DNA of 64,000 nucleotides from Gnetum montanum (Eukaryota; Streptophyta; Gnetopsida; Gnetales; Gnetaceae). The notes beneath the pieces were generated by a model. The model ran no database searches, was not told the origin of the DNA, and saw only the letters and a program-made list of their open reading frames with translations. Made by a program: the position numbers and the translations under genes. Below are positions 33,513 to 44,215 of the stretch, one piece after another (within the stretch, counting starts at the first letter, position 1; the number at the start of each line of letters is the position of its first letter). The DNA lies in NCBI GenBank assembly GCA_015680685.1, contig MNCI01034661.1, positions 45,932 through 109,931 on the forward strand. Direction: 5' to 3'.

Positions 33513-34828
33513 ATGTCTTCTTCTCATAAACACAATGATACTAAACCTCTAGTGCCTCAAGAATGCAAGGTGGTATATACTCATCTAGATGATTATGTAC
33601 ATGACTTCACCTTCATCTTGCACCAGGATGAATAATTGCAGTGGCAAAATATGGAGGGTAACATTGTATTTTCTCTTGATCGATCTATTCCCAGGATGCT
33701 GTTCCAAACTCTTCAGAGATTGGGCATCTAGGATCTTCAAGAAGAGTATGTTTTGCATGACCATGACTACCAAGACTACTGTCCCATTGAAACACAACGC
33801 AGGAGAGATCGACACCAAGCGAAGCACCATGAAGCTATGAAGGAGAAATAGTTCAACAATCCCTTATTCCCGCTCAACCAAAATGACAATGAGAATCCTC
33901 CCTCTAGGGGTCCTCACCATGAAGATTCTCCACCCCTTGATATTGGTGATGGAGGCTTGAACTTGAATATGCAGTCCGCTATCAACAATTTGGGTTTAGG
34001 CAAATGTGGGAGTCAAAACAAGGACTTGGGAAAACATTAAGATGACAAGAAAGCTAATGAATGTGGTTGTGACAAAGTGTAGAGGAGGTGGCAGACACCA
34101 TGGTGGTTGTATTCTTCCTCCTTCTTCGTCCTCTTCGTTTGCATCTTCTCCTTCCTCTTCTAGTTTTGACAGATGCCACAAAAAGAACAATTATGATGAA
34201 GGTGAATAATGAGATAATAATGATTGCTAGGCCTGCCATGAAAAGAGGGGTGGCAAAGGACATCATAGGCATCATCAAAATAATGATGATGATGAGCCTT
34301 TACTAGCAACTTGAGGCATGCTAAATATTACAGAGGTAGTAAAAATTCCAACCATGCATGTGAAAGATAGTTAGATCAAGTGACTTGACATTAACAATAT
34401 TCCTAGATTTAAGGGGGGATATAACTTTAATCCGCAAATATATCTTCAAGCCTTTCATGATGCCTACTCCTTATACAATATTGAAAATGATTGGTAGAAA
34501 TTAAAGCTATTTCCCAGAATACTCATCAAGGAAGTAGAAAGTTGGTATAGGTTCTTGGAGCTAGAATCCATCTTCAATTGGAGTACAATGCTAGAGCTAT
34601 TCAATGATAAATATTAGACGTACTCCCAAGTGTCTAGTTTGAGAAGGTAGATCCAAGGATGGAAGTAGGAAACACATGAACCCTTGGACACTGCCATGGG
34701 TAGATACTATTCTCTCATACACTAATGCCTTGGCCATGATCATTCTCAATGGGAACAACTTAACCACATCATAGATGAACTCAGATAAAAAATGAGAAGA
34801 ACTCTTGGGGTCTATGCCCAAGGAAGAT
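33513..34828 (+). pseudogene. gag of element E, first part
   Basis: ATG at 33513 opens 'MSSSHKHNDTKPL', then 'YTHLDDYV', 'FILHQDE' and 'MEGNIV', the conserved N-terminal block. A disordered Asn/Ser-rich linker follows (33840-34200), then the gag core from about 34360 with 'YNFNPQIYLQAFHDAY'-like and 'ESWYRFLELE' segments. It is interrupted at 34828 by element F and goes on at 47657. Several stops and frameshifts. Confidence 0.8.
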
Positions 34829-35718
34829 TGATGAGCGGTGAGTTACCCCTACGTCCAACCATATGAATCACGAGCGTTCACGCATGACCTGGTTGAGTTC
34901 CGAAGATCATAAGCACTTACGTACATGGAATTCTAGCCAGCAAAACCTCAGTTAGAATAGTTGTTGTCCTCTCAACCTCACTTGTGACATTCTCGCATGA
35001 TGGTTAAGTGAGACTGAGGCATATGATTTTTATGTGTTTTCTTATTATCTTTAAAATCTAGTTCTTCTAGTGTGTGAAATGAGAGACTACCTAATTTTAT
35101 GATTGATCTACTCTACCATGTAACTACCCCTAGCATAAACAACCGATCCCATCCTTCATGCACATCCTGAGCATGTCCAAACCACTACTAGGTTACTAGA
35201 AGTTAGGTGTCATTGGGTTGCCAAGTGTCAGATATATGTTTGAGATGGTCAAGCTTATGGTTCTCATAAACTATAAAGAGCACTGTAACTGTAAAGTGAT
35301 AATCATAATAAAAGCTTCTAAGAGTGTTAAAATATTAAAACATTCTAACACTTAAGTAGTTTAATCCAAATGCTCGAAGGAATGTTCAAGAAACTCATCT
35401 TTATTGCTGGTCACGCTAATGGCTCAGGTACATTAGCACTTGAATAAAGAGCCGTACACTCTTCAAACTCCTACTATAGCCACTTGGGAAATATTCTAAC
35501 TTTCATGAAGGCAAACTACAAGAGCTTCACTACAATTTGAATAAGAGATGCCATAAATGCGATGGGTGCACACATATTTATTACAAGAAATAGACTCTGC
35601 ATCAATGAGGCCACGTCAATGCTTGAAAAGATGGATCAACAGAGTCACATCGATGTGGTCGCATTAATGAGCCTTCATTGACATGGCCCAATCGATGCTA
35701 CGACTGAATGCTTCATCA
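34829..35718 (-). repeat. 3' LTR of element F
   Basis: 890 bp. Plus strand starts TGATGAGCGGTGAG and ends TTCATCA, followed by ATACCCCCATGAC, the polypurine tract on the minus strand. About six RTCRAYG-type motifs with GGCC lie at 35595-35700, in U3. By eye it differs from the 5' LTR at about one base in ten over the first 200 bp. Confidence 0.92.
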
Positions 35719-35955
35719 TACCCCCATGACTGAGTGAAAACTCATCCTAAAATTTGTTACAATTTGGAAGGTATGAGGTGATGAGCAAAACACATAGCAA
35801 AACATCTCAAGATACCTATTGACGCTAACAATACATCAAGTGCCTGAGTGTGCAAAAGGATATACAAAACTGTGGCATTCAGGGATAACACAATTGAACA
35901 CCTTGACAACAATGGATGCACAACCCTGCTGAGTTATTGAAGTTGCTGAAGAAGG

Positions 35956-38818
35956 TCATACAGTGCCTGGTGGTGGTGGTTTTGATGGGCCCTTGCTAGC
36001 TTTAGGTGCATGTGGTGGTTGAGGTGGTAGTTGTGGTTGTCCCGTGGCTGTTGCAACTTTTGGAGGTAACTGAAAAGCCTTCAACAGAGCCCTAATCTTT
36101 TCTTCTTTAGTTCTAGGATCATTCACAGTCTAAGTAGCTTTACCAATGTGTATCAGAACAGACACATCCCAAGGACATGGAAGCGTAGGGAAGAGCTCTT
36201 TCAAGTTGATGAACCAGGCTACTAATTTATTTCGTTCGATGTCAAACGCTCAGACTGATGCTTGCAACCATTGGTGGTCATCCATTCATCAGGCCAAGTT
36301 GTCCATAATAGAGTGTTATCCTTCAAAGCAGGCACGAAGAACTTTGAGTTTTTCATTTGCTATTTTTATATTTTGTTTTGTCTCCTTATGTGCCTTGAAC
36401 TCACCCTCATATAACGAATATGAGGTGGCCACCTGCTTCTCAAGGTCTGACCGTGGCCTTCTGGCTATAAGCATGGATAGGTTTGTGTAACGAAGGTTGG
36501 TTAATTCCATGTATTCTATCATTTCCTTAATCTATAGCTCCTTGAGAAAAATCTCAGCCTGGTTGTAGGTGTTTAATCCATCAAAAATGAGTTGCCACAC
36601 CTCGCCTCCCTCCTTGAGCTATTGAAGAGCTTGATTCATCTTAGCCTTTGTGACCTAGATTTCTTTTTCGTTAATATCCTTTTGAAATCCCACTTGGTTC
36701 CTATAGTGATTTTTCACTCTTTCAAACTTGAGGGCCTCATTCTTCCAAGTGGCAATCTCAATGGCTATCTTCTGTCGCAAGGCTCAAACTTCCTCCATTA
36801 ACAGATTATGATTCTCAGTAGCCAACCTTCTTACATCGATGTTCACCCTAGCCAGCTCCTCCTAATGTTGACGGATAAAATCCTTCATTTGTTGATTCTC
36901 GAGGCCAACATTGTGTAGGTGATGCACTTTAGTGCTCAACCCAACATTCTCTTGGTAGACCTCTGCCAAGTCCTTATTTAGATGATAAGAACGAGATTCC
37001 TCCAAGGACTTGTCGAAGATCATCAACTTTCGCTCGTACTCAACTATTTGAAGCTTGGTTTGAAGTTGTTGAAAAGCTTCATCCTTGGTGAGGCCACGGT
37101 TAAGTATAGTCAGGTCAGCCAGCTAGTTGGGCTCTCAGTTGGGCAACCTCCGCAGCTAAGTGTTGGTTTTTTGCCTAAGCTACTTCAAGTTTTCCCTCTA
37201 TGATGAGGCACTTGCCCTTTGCTGAGAGCAGCTTCGACTGGGTTGTAGTGACGTTGTTCGAAAGATCAAAGACATCCGGAAGCGGTTGCCTAGTTCCCGC
37301 CAGTCGATCCAAAAACTCTTCATGTTGTGCTACACTAAGTCTACCACTTTGAGTTCTTGCAAACATCTGCACATCTCTGAGCCCATGTACATCTAGTACA
37401 GGCATCGTAGGTGCATTAAGAGCTATGGCAATTATATCAGCAACTACTTTTGCTGTGACTTCTTGTTCTTGGTGCTGCATTACTAGGACAGTTGCCCCTT
37501 CACCCTCCTTCAAGTGCACCGAGAAAGTAGCAGCATTCCTTGAAATTTTTGGGAATAATTTTTGGATCCATGACACCATTACTTCTTGGGCGCTAGGGTC
37601 TAATCTCATAGGCACCTATGTTTGCATAGTCAAAAGCATCGGCATTGCCCTCTCTAGTAGGCTCATAGATCGAGCCACTTGCTCTAGATGGCTCAAGGTA
37701 AGGTGGTACACTGAAGGGTCTCCACCACCACTGGTTCCCACCTATTGGTCCTGTTGATGTAGGAGCGACTGTCAGATCTTGCGTATGCATTCAGTAATCA
37801 TGCGTGAGTCTGACCATGCTACTTGTGTGAATGGTGGAGGTGGTGGTTGCTCTTCCTCTATTCTTGTTGTGGTAGGTGTATTCTCTTTCATCATCTCATG
37901 CCATGAGGCAATTGAAGCATGATGAAGTCTGTCATTAGCATATCGGGCTATCCCTGCCTATTTGCATAGTTTTTTGATCAAGTAGGGAAAGGGTAGAGCT
38001 TGCCTTCCATGTTCGTTCTTTGCAAACCATTTCTCAATTTCTAGGAAAAGAAACTATGGAAGGTTGATGGGAAATTTCCCACTTAAGGCGGCACATGCGC
38101 GATCAGAGAAGGCAATGACTTTGCTGGGTCTTATCGTTGGATTTAAGTGTTAAGATGCAATTTTGGAGTAAACTCGTTTTGTAGTGGTCAATGAGCCAAA
38201 CTCTTTACAGTCCACCCCATAACATCGCCTGGTCCACTTTGCGTTCACTTCTGGGTCTGCTTGTTTGGAAATTTCTGCCACATCAGCCCCATCCTTAGGC
38301 AACCCAAGGGCTTGTGCAATTTCCTTTGTAAAGTAAGATACATGAATATCTTTGATTCTTACCTATGACCTTGGCTGTCGGTTTGTCCAAAAGAGATAAG
38401 TTTCCCACAAGTACAACTCACCACTGAACGTGATGATTGGCCACATGGAAGAAGTTTGCAGCTAAGTTTTGACTTCCTCTGGTGCACTTTCTGGGAATGG
38501 TCCAAAGTGTAACTCTTGAAGGACTGTTCGTCGCAACTCTTTTGGCTTGATAGCATCAAGGCAGGCCCTGGTCAAGGTGACCTCAAGCCTTGGCACTCTT
38601 ATTGGAGTCTCGTCCCCATGCGACTATTCTATGGGAACCTCTTCTTCAAGAATCTGACGAATAGATTCCATGTCAGGTTCCTCACGAAGAGGGCCAGTTG
38701 CATGTGAGCCCTCTACGTGCTCTTGAGGCTACATGCCTTGTCCCCGTCTAGTTCTAGGTTGCTTCTCCTGAGGTTGTGATGGTCCTTCCTCTCTTGGACA
38801 TCTTGGTTTCAATGCCAT
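35956..38818 (-). pseudogene. ORF3 of element F, best-kept copy
   Basis: Starts ATG at 38818 ('MALKPRCPREEGPSQPQEK') and ends in 'PGTV' with a stop at 35956-35958, about 954 codons with a net frame change of one base. 38818 and 37615 are in the same frame. Order: charged Pro-rich N-terminus; 'plant transposon protein' domain at roughly residues 90-290 ('HLNPTIRPSKVIAFSDRAC', 'GKFPINL', 'LPFPYLIKKLCK'); a middle region with 'EGEGATVLVMQHQEQEV' and 'ADIIAIAL' ; then about 400 residues of predicted coiled coil rich in Glu, Leu, Lys and Gln ('EFLDRLAGTRQ', 'LEVAQAK'-like, 'MEEVALRQKIAIEIATWK'); a Pro-rich tail 'PQLPPQPPHAPKASKG'. No transmembrane segment seen. About fifteen stops, mostly in place of Gln. 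Role unknown; it may assist replication, particle assembly or silencing escape, but nothing in the sequence decides. Confidence 0.8.
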
Positions 38819-40600
38819 CTACAATCAAAGCATAACCACGAATTAAAATATGTGTGTGTTTTCCCAGAATGGCAATGAGATACCTTCTCATGATGGCTTG
38901 GCTATGACAGTGTCATGTACATGTTGGTTGATCTAAGGTGGTGGTTTGATTAACCCTAGGGTGTGTCAATGGGGCTGTGTAAATGGGGCTACGTCAACGC
39001 AGGTAACTGCGTATATGGGGCCACGTAAATGTAGCTATTCAACTACATTGACCAACATTGATTGATGCGTTAAAGGCCAAAATCTACAAGTTTTGGCATA
39101 AAACTAGAGTCAAGTGAAAGCTAAGAGACTTGAGAATGTGATGGAACCACAAGGAAGGGATGTCAGTGTCCAAAGAAGAGTCAAAGTGAGGAGAATGTCA
39201 TAATAGGGGACTTGGTGGATCAAGAGCCCCAGGTGCGGAGCATCAAAATAGTCAACCAACTATATCAACGAGGTAGGAGATTAACAATTGGGACCATAGG
39301 ATGTGTAAGTAAGTCCTCCCCATAGCAGGCTTTAGCCTTGTGTGCCCTTGCACATTGTCAACATAGGAGTCAATGGGCCCCATAGTTAATTAATGGCCAG
39401 CAGAAGTTAATACTCACACCCACAAGAACCAACCAAAGGATTTATGAGTTCTAGCAAACCAAGACAAACAATCAAAACATAAAATGGGTAGTGAGGTGAA
39501 TAACGGAGAGCAATTGAGGAAGGAAATGGAACGTGTGAAATGGAATTCCAAATCATGGTCACATGAAATCCCTTGTGAAGTTCATGATTAAGTGACCTGG
39601 TAGGATCCATCCTCAATCTAGACCAAAACCTACCATGTTCAGTGACTTTTCATTAACATTCTATGACTAGTTTGTCCCTTGAAACATGAGAGTGCTATCA
39701 CAAAAAAACTGCCATTCCAAAATGGGTGAGACATAGGAAGTGAGAAAGGGCTTGAGTGAGAGGGGACAAAACAAGTCCCATTCCTAGTGCTTGTAGCCCT
39801 TTATAGATGGTCTAAGGGATGTGCTTTGAATTCCCATGTTGGTTTTTTTTTTATTTTTGTTTTTTGACTGGAAACCACACCATGGAAAGACCCAAGCATT
39901 TGCACATTGATTTTGTCCAAGGGGTGTGCTTTGAATCCTCATCGTTTGTTTGTGTTTTTCTTGTTGTTTTTTGTTTTTATTTTTTTATTTTTTTGAATGA
40001 TGAGGACCCCACCATGCAAGGATGGATTGCTATTTAGCTTTCTGTTATGAAGGGATATGGAATGGTAAGAAGTCCATGAGAACATGTTCGCATACAAGGG
40101 AATAGAAAAGCACAAAGAATGCTGCATTCCCTTGAAATCACACCTTGTTCAACCCATTGGATCCTTCTCAAGTCAGGGAACTACGCAAGCCATAAATTAA
40201 TTAAAGTTGTGTTGAATGAAAGAGGGATTGCATGTTTCCAAAATAGGGAAAACCATAGAGTGTGTGAATGGGTGGATGCCATGGACTCATTGCTCGTTAA
40301 ATGAAATGAAAGTATAACTTAGCTTCCTAAAACCAAAATTCTAAGGTGAGAACTAGATATAGTAGACAACGCATCATAAGCATGCCCTCGTTAGGCGCAA
40401 CCATCTCACCATCGCATCCTGTGGCAATAAGGAAACTTTATTAGCGAAGATAAATAGAGGGAAATAACTAACATAAAATAGAATAGAACAATAAAAGAGA
40501 AAGAGTAGGTAAGAAATGTCAAACATACAAATGATGATGTAAAAAAAAAGTGTAAAACAAAAAATAAAGAAAAGACCTAAGAGGCCAAGAAAACTATTTT
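38819..40600 (-). other. Non-coding interior between pol and ORF3 of element F
   Basis: Matches the corresponding parts of B and E. At 38955-39060 there is an array of about seven GTCAATGGGGC / GTAAATGGGGC / GTCAACGCAG-type motifs, resembling U3 of the LTR but without a TATA box I can identify. T-rich runs at 39840-40000. No gene. Confidence 0.6.
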
Positions 40601-43600
40601 AGTATGGGTAGTGATCTCCCCCACGACTAAGCTTGGAGGAGGAGATTCGAAAGATGGAACGTGGTTGACCATTTGATGAAATGGTAGTGACATTGGGTTG
40701 GTGTAGTTCATGGAATGGGTTTAATTGCTGCATGTTGACCAACTATGTTTTCATTGGGTCTTCAGGTTTGTGAATGAGGAGGGCCCTAGATGGAAAGGTC
40801 TTGGAAATAATATAAGGTCCCTCCCATAGTGTTTGAAACTTGGTCCATTGTGGTACATGTGTGGGGTTCCAATAGAGAACCTTATCTCCACGTTGAAATG
40901 TTACCTTCTAAATCCTAAGGTCATGACGTTGTTTGTTATATGCCTTATGTACCTCATTTAATGATAGAGCTACTAATCTATTCTCGTCTAGCACATTTAA
41001 GTTGATGAGTCATTCTCATTTTGCTAGGGATAGATCAAGACTTAAGTCACTTGCAGTGGATAGTGTTCGGAGTTCTACCTGAATCAAAAGCATTGGTAGT
41101 TTTCCATACACCAACTCATAAGGGGAGTAGCTGATAGGAAGTTTCCAGGTTGAGTGGTAGGCCCAGAGGGCATCGTTAGGTTTTGTGCTCTAATCCCTCT
41201 TATATTTGCTAATCATCCTAGTAAGGATTTTCGTAATCTCCTGGTTTGTGACTTTGACTTGCCCGTTGGCTTTGGGGTGATAGGGTGTTGTTAGTTTATG
41301 TTCTACCCCCAAGCACTGCATGAGTTTACGAAAAGTAGCCCCTATGAAGTGATTGCCATTATCTGAAATGAGTGCACGCGGCACCCCAAACCTATTCACG
41401 ATTTGCTGTTGGACAAATTGTGCGGATGTGGTTAAGAAACAATCAGTGATGGCTGCCACCTCTGCCCACTTGGTGTATTATTCCACCACAATAATGATGT
41501 ATGCCTTCCTATTTAACATGGGTGTGATGGGATCCATGAAGTCAATGCTGCAAATGTTGAAGGGTTCAAGTTCTTGAATCCATTGTTGAGGTCCCTCCAT
41601 TCTCATCATCATCCCACCATCTCTTTGACATCAATCATAGGAGCAGATGAACCATTGAGCATCTCTAAAGAGTGTAGGCCAGTAGTATCCTATGAGCAAG
41701 ATCTTAATGGCCATGCGTCATCCTACATAATGGCCCCCACAAGAGCCCTCATGAGCATCCTAGATGATGCGTAATTGATCTGTATCAGGGATGCACCATT
41801 GAACCAAGCCATCTGCACACACCTTGTAGAGGTGTTCATTAATTTCCATGAAGTGCTTGGCTCTATGAGGAAATTGTTGTTTTTTTTGATGGTCCAACTC
41901 CTTTGGTAGCTCTTGTGTAAGAAGATAGGTGAGGATGTCATTAAACCAATTTACTTCTGTGGGAGCCTCCTTCATGACTGCTCCAACAAAGAGGAGTTCA
42001 TCTGGAAATTGGTTAGAGAGTGGGCCCTCCTTCTCCATGTTGTCCCATCGTAACAGGGACAAGTGATCAGCAACCACGTTCTCAGTTTTCTTTTTTTCCA
42101 CCATAGTAAGATCAAATTCTTGAAGGATCAGGATCCACTGTATGACACGGGGCCTCACCATTGGTTTGTTCATAAGGAACCCAATGGCGCTGTGGTTTGT
42201 ATGTGCAAACACCTTGTATCCGAGCACATAGTGGCAGGACTTTTCCAAGGTNAAAGTTGTTGGTGGAGCTAACCAAGAAAGATGCCTCATTTGTCTGGAC
42301 TGGGGAATGTGAATCTGCATTCCAAACACTAAAGTAAAAACTTGTAGAGACTCCAATTCTATGAGCTCCTGATTGGTCTAGACCATTCCACATCATGACA
42401 GATGCGTCTAACTATGCATTGGGAGCCATGCTCACATAGCTAGGTGACCAAAAGCATCCATATTACATCCATTGTACAAGCTAGAGTATTTTGGGTGCTT
42501 AGCTAAATTACAGCACCATCGAAAAGGAGTTAATGATGGTGATGTTCACCTTGGAAAAGTCCTGCCACTATGTGCTCGGATACAAGGTGTTTGCACATAC
42601 AAACCACAGCGCCATTGGGTTCCTTATGAACAAACCAATGGTGAGGCCCCGTGTCATACAGTGGATCCTGATCCTTCAANTAAGGTAGTCCAAGGCCTAC
42701 TTGAATGTTTCCCCATAGGTGGATAAGTCATCCATAAAAACTTCTACACCATTGCTGATTTGCTATTGGAAGATGTTGAGGACAAGGCATTGGAAGGTTG
42801 TGGGCACGTTACATAGGCCAAAGAATTTTTTCCTTTAAGCAAAAGTTCCTGAGGGACTCGTAAATGTTGTCTTGGCCTGGTCCTCTGGTGCAATCTGGAT
42901 TTGGTTATAGTCACTATAACCATCTAGGAAGCTATAGTAACAATGTCTTGCAATGGTATCCAATACTTGGTCCACAAATGGGAGTGAAAAATGATCCTTA
43001 AAGGTTGCCATATTTAGTAATCGAAAATCAATACAAACCCTCCATTTACTATCCTTTTTTGGCACAATAATGAGTTGGCTGACCCACTCGCTATCCGCAA
43101 TGGGGTAGATGAATCCCGCCTTCAGCAATTGCTCAATTTCATCCTTGATGATCTATTTTAGTTTGGAATTTAATCGTCTTTGCAGTTTTCATTGTGGCTT
43201 CATGGAGGGATCGATATAGATTTGATGTTGGCATACCCTAGGATCAATCCCTATTAACTCAGGATATGACCATGCGAAGGTAGTCAACCACTTGTTCAAC
43301 ATCCTTAGCAACTTCTCCTTTTGCTCAAGAGAAAGAGTGGCATTAATTATTATCAACTTACCATTTTGCAAGAATGCATATTCTAGGTTGACCGGTAAGG
43401 GCTTTAGTTCTAGGGGATCCTATTTAAAGCTTTTAGGGATCTGCAACTTCCCCCAATTGGTAGCATCATTAGTAGTGAAAAGTGGCTGATGGACCTATTT
43501 CAGTTCATCTATGCTCCCCATATAGGTACATACAAGGCTCTCAAAGAGTTCCATGCATAGGGTGCCATGATTAGAATCATCGGTTAGCCACTGGGTGCCT

Positions 43601-44215
43601 TGTTGATTAGTGGCTGCTGCGTACATGCATTGTTGAATTTGTGATTCGACGGCACACTAACTGCATGGTTGAATGGATGTCTGCTTAACAGACCATAGTT
43701 GCTACACATAGTTGCACCCAAGATTGTTGTATGTGATGCATGGGACACGCTTCTTCTCAATCTTCTCAAAAGGATTTTCCTTGAAAATTTCAAGGGAGAG
43801 ATCTTGGAGTCCTAAACATGCATCCACCATTCTGAGCCATGCCCTTCCCATTATAATCAGGAAGTCCCCCTTGTAGTTATCGATACAAATCACCAGGAAA
43901 TCAGTAGGGTAGGACCACCCACAAACAGTGGTCACAATATCTTCTACCAATCCCAAGGGAACAGTGACGGATTGGTTTGCCAACTCGAGTCGAATGTTGC
44001 CAACAGGGACAGGTTCCAAGTCTTGTACATATCATGTGAAATCAAGTTGATACTTAACCCTGAATCTGTAAGAACTTTGTATGGCTGGTTGCCTACCACC
44101 TGAAGGTATATGAGAGGGCTCCTTGGAGTAGCCAATCTCCTAGTGAGATGATTTTCCTTGATCCAGTCCATCACAACATGTGTTAGCATGATGGTTTGCA
44201 TGTTGGAAGGCATTT
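40601..44215 (-). pseudogene. pol of element F (protease, RT, RNase H, integrase), misassembled in the middle
   Basis: Protease at 44213-43944 keeps a real catalytic triplet: 'KVLTDSGLSINLISHDMY'. RT follows (43190-42681) with 'GFIYPIADSEWVSQLIIVPK', 'FLDGYSDYNQIQIAPEDQ' and 'EVFMDDLSTYG' just before the N at 42680. RNase H is partly on an inverted piece (42253-42679) and continues normally from 42251 ('SCHYVLGYKVFAHTNHSA', 'VADHLSLL'). The integrase finger lies near 41790-41600 and the core at 41459-41190 ('PRALISDNGNHFIGATF', 'VTNQEITKIL', Glu present). Stops are moderate. About 80 codons of the RT connection region are absent at the gap. Confidence 0.85.
42253..42679 (+). other. Inverted contig inside pol of F, bounded by single Ns
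   Basis: Between N at 42252 and N at 42680 the plus strand reads RNase H ('LVELTKKDASFVWTGE', 'HIMTDASNYALGAM', 'STIEKELMMVMFTLEK', 'CHYVLGYKVFAHTNHSA'), while the sequence on both sides reads pol on the minus strand. Its last 125 bp repeat, in inverted orientation, sequence at about 42128-42251. A flipped contig explains both facts. Confidence 0.85.

Noticed and set aside
33996-34306. Overlapping open frames on both strands in the gag linker of E
   Set aside because: Low-complexity Ser/Arg-rich DNA gives open frames on both strands; only the plus-strand gag frame has homologues.
35956-38818. ORF3 as a retrovirus-like envelope gene
   Set aside because: Position fits an env-like gene, but I see no signal peptide, no transmembrane segment and mostly coiled coil.
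42063-42726. Apparent inverted repeat within pol of F, possible hairpin or inverted element
   Set aside because: Bounded by Ns and explained by a flipped contig with overlap.
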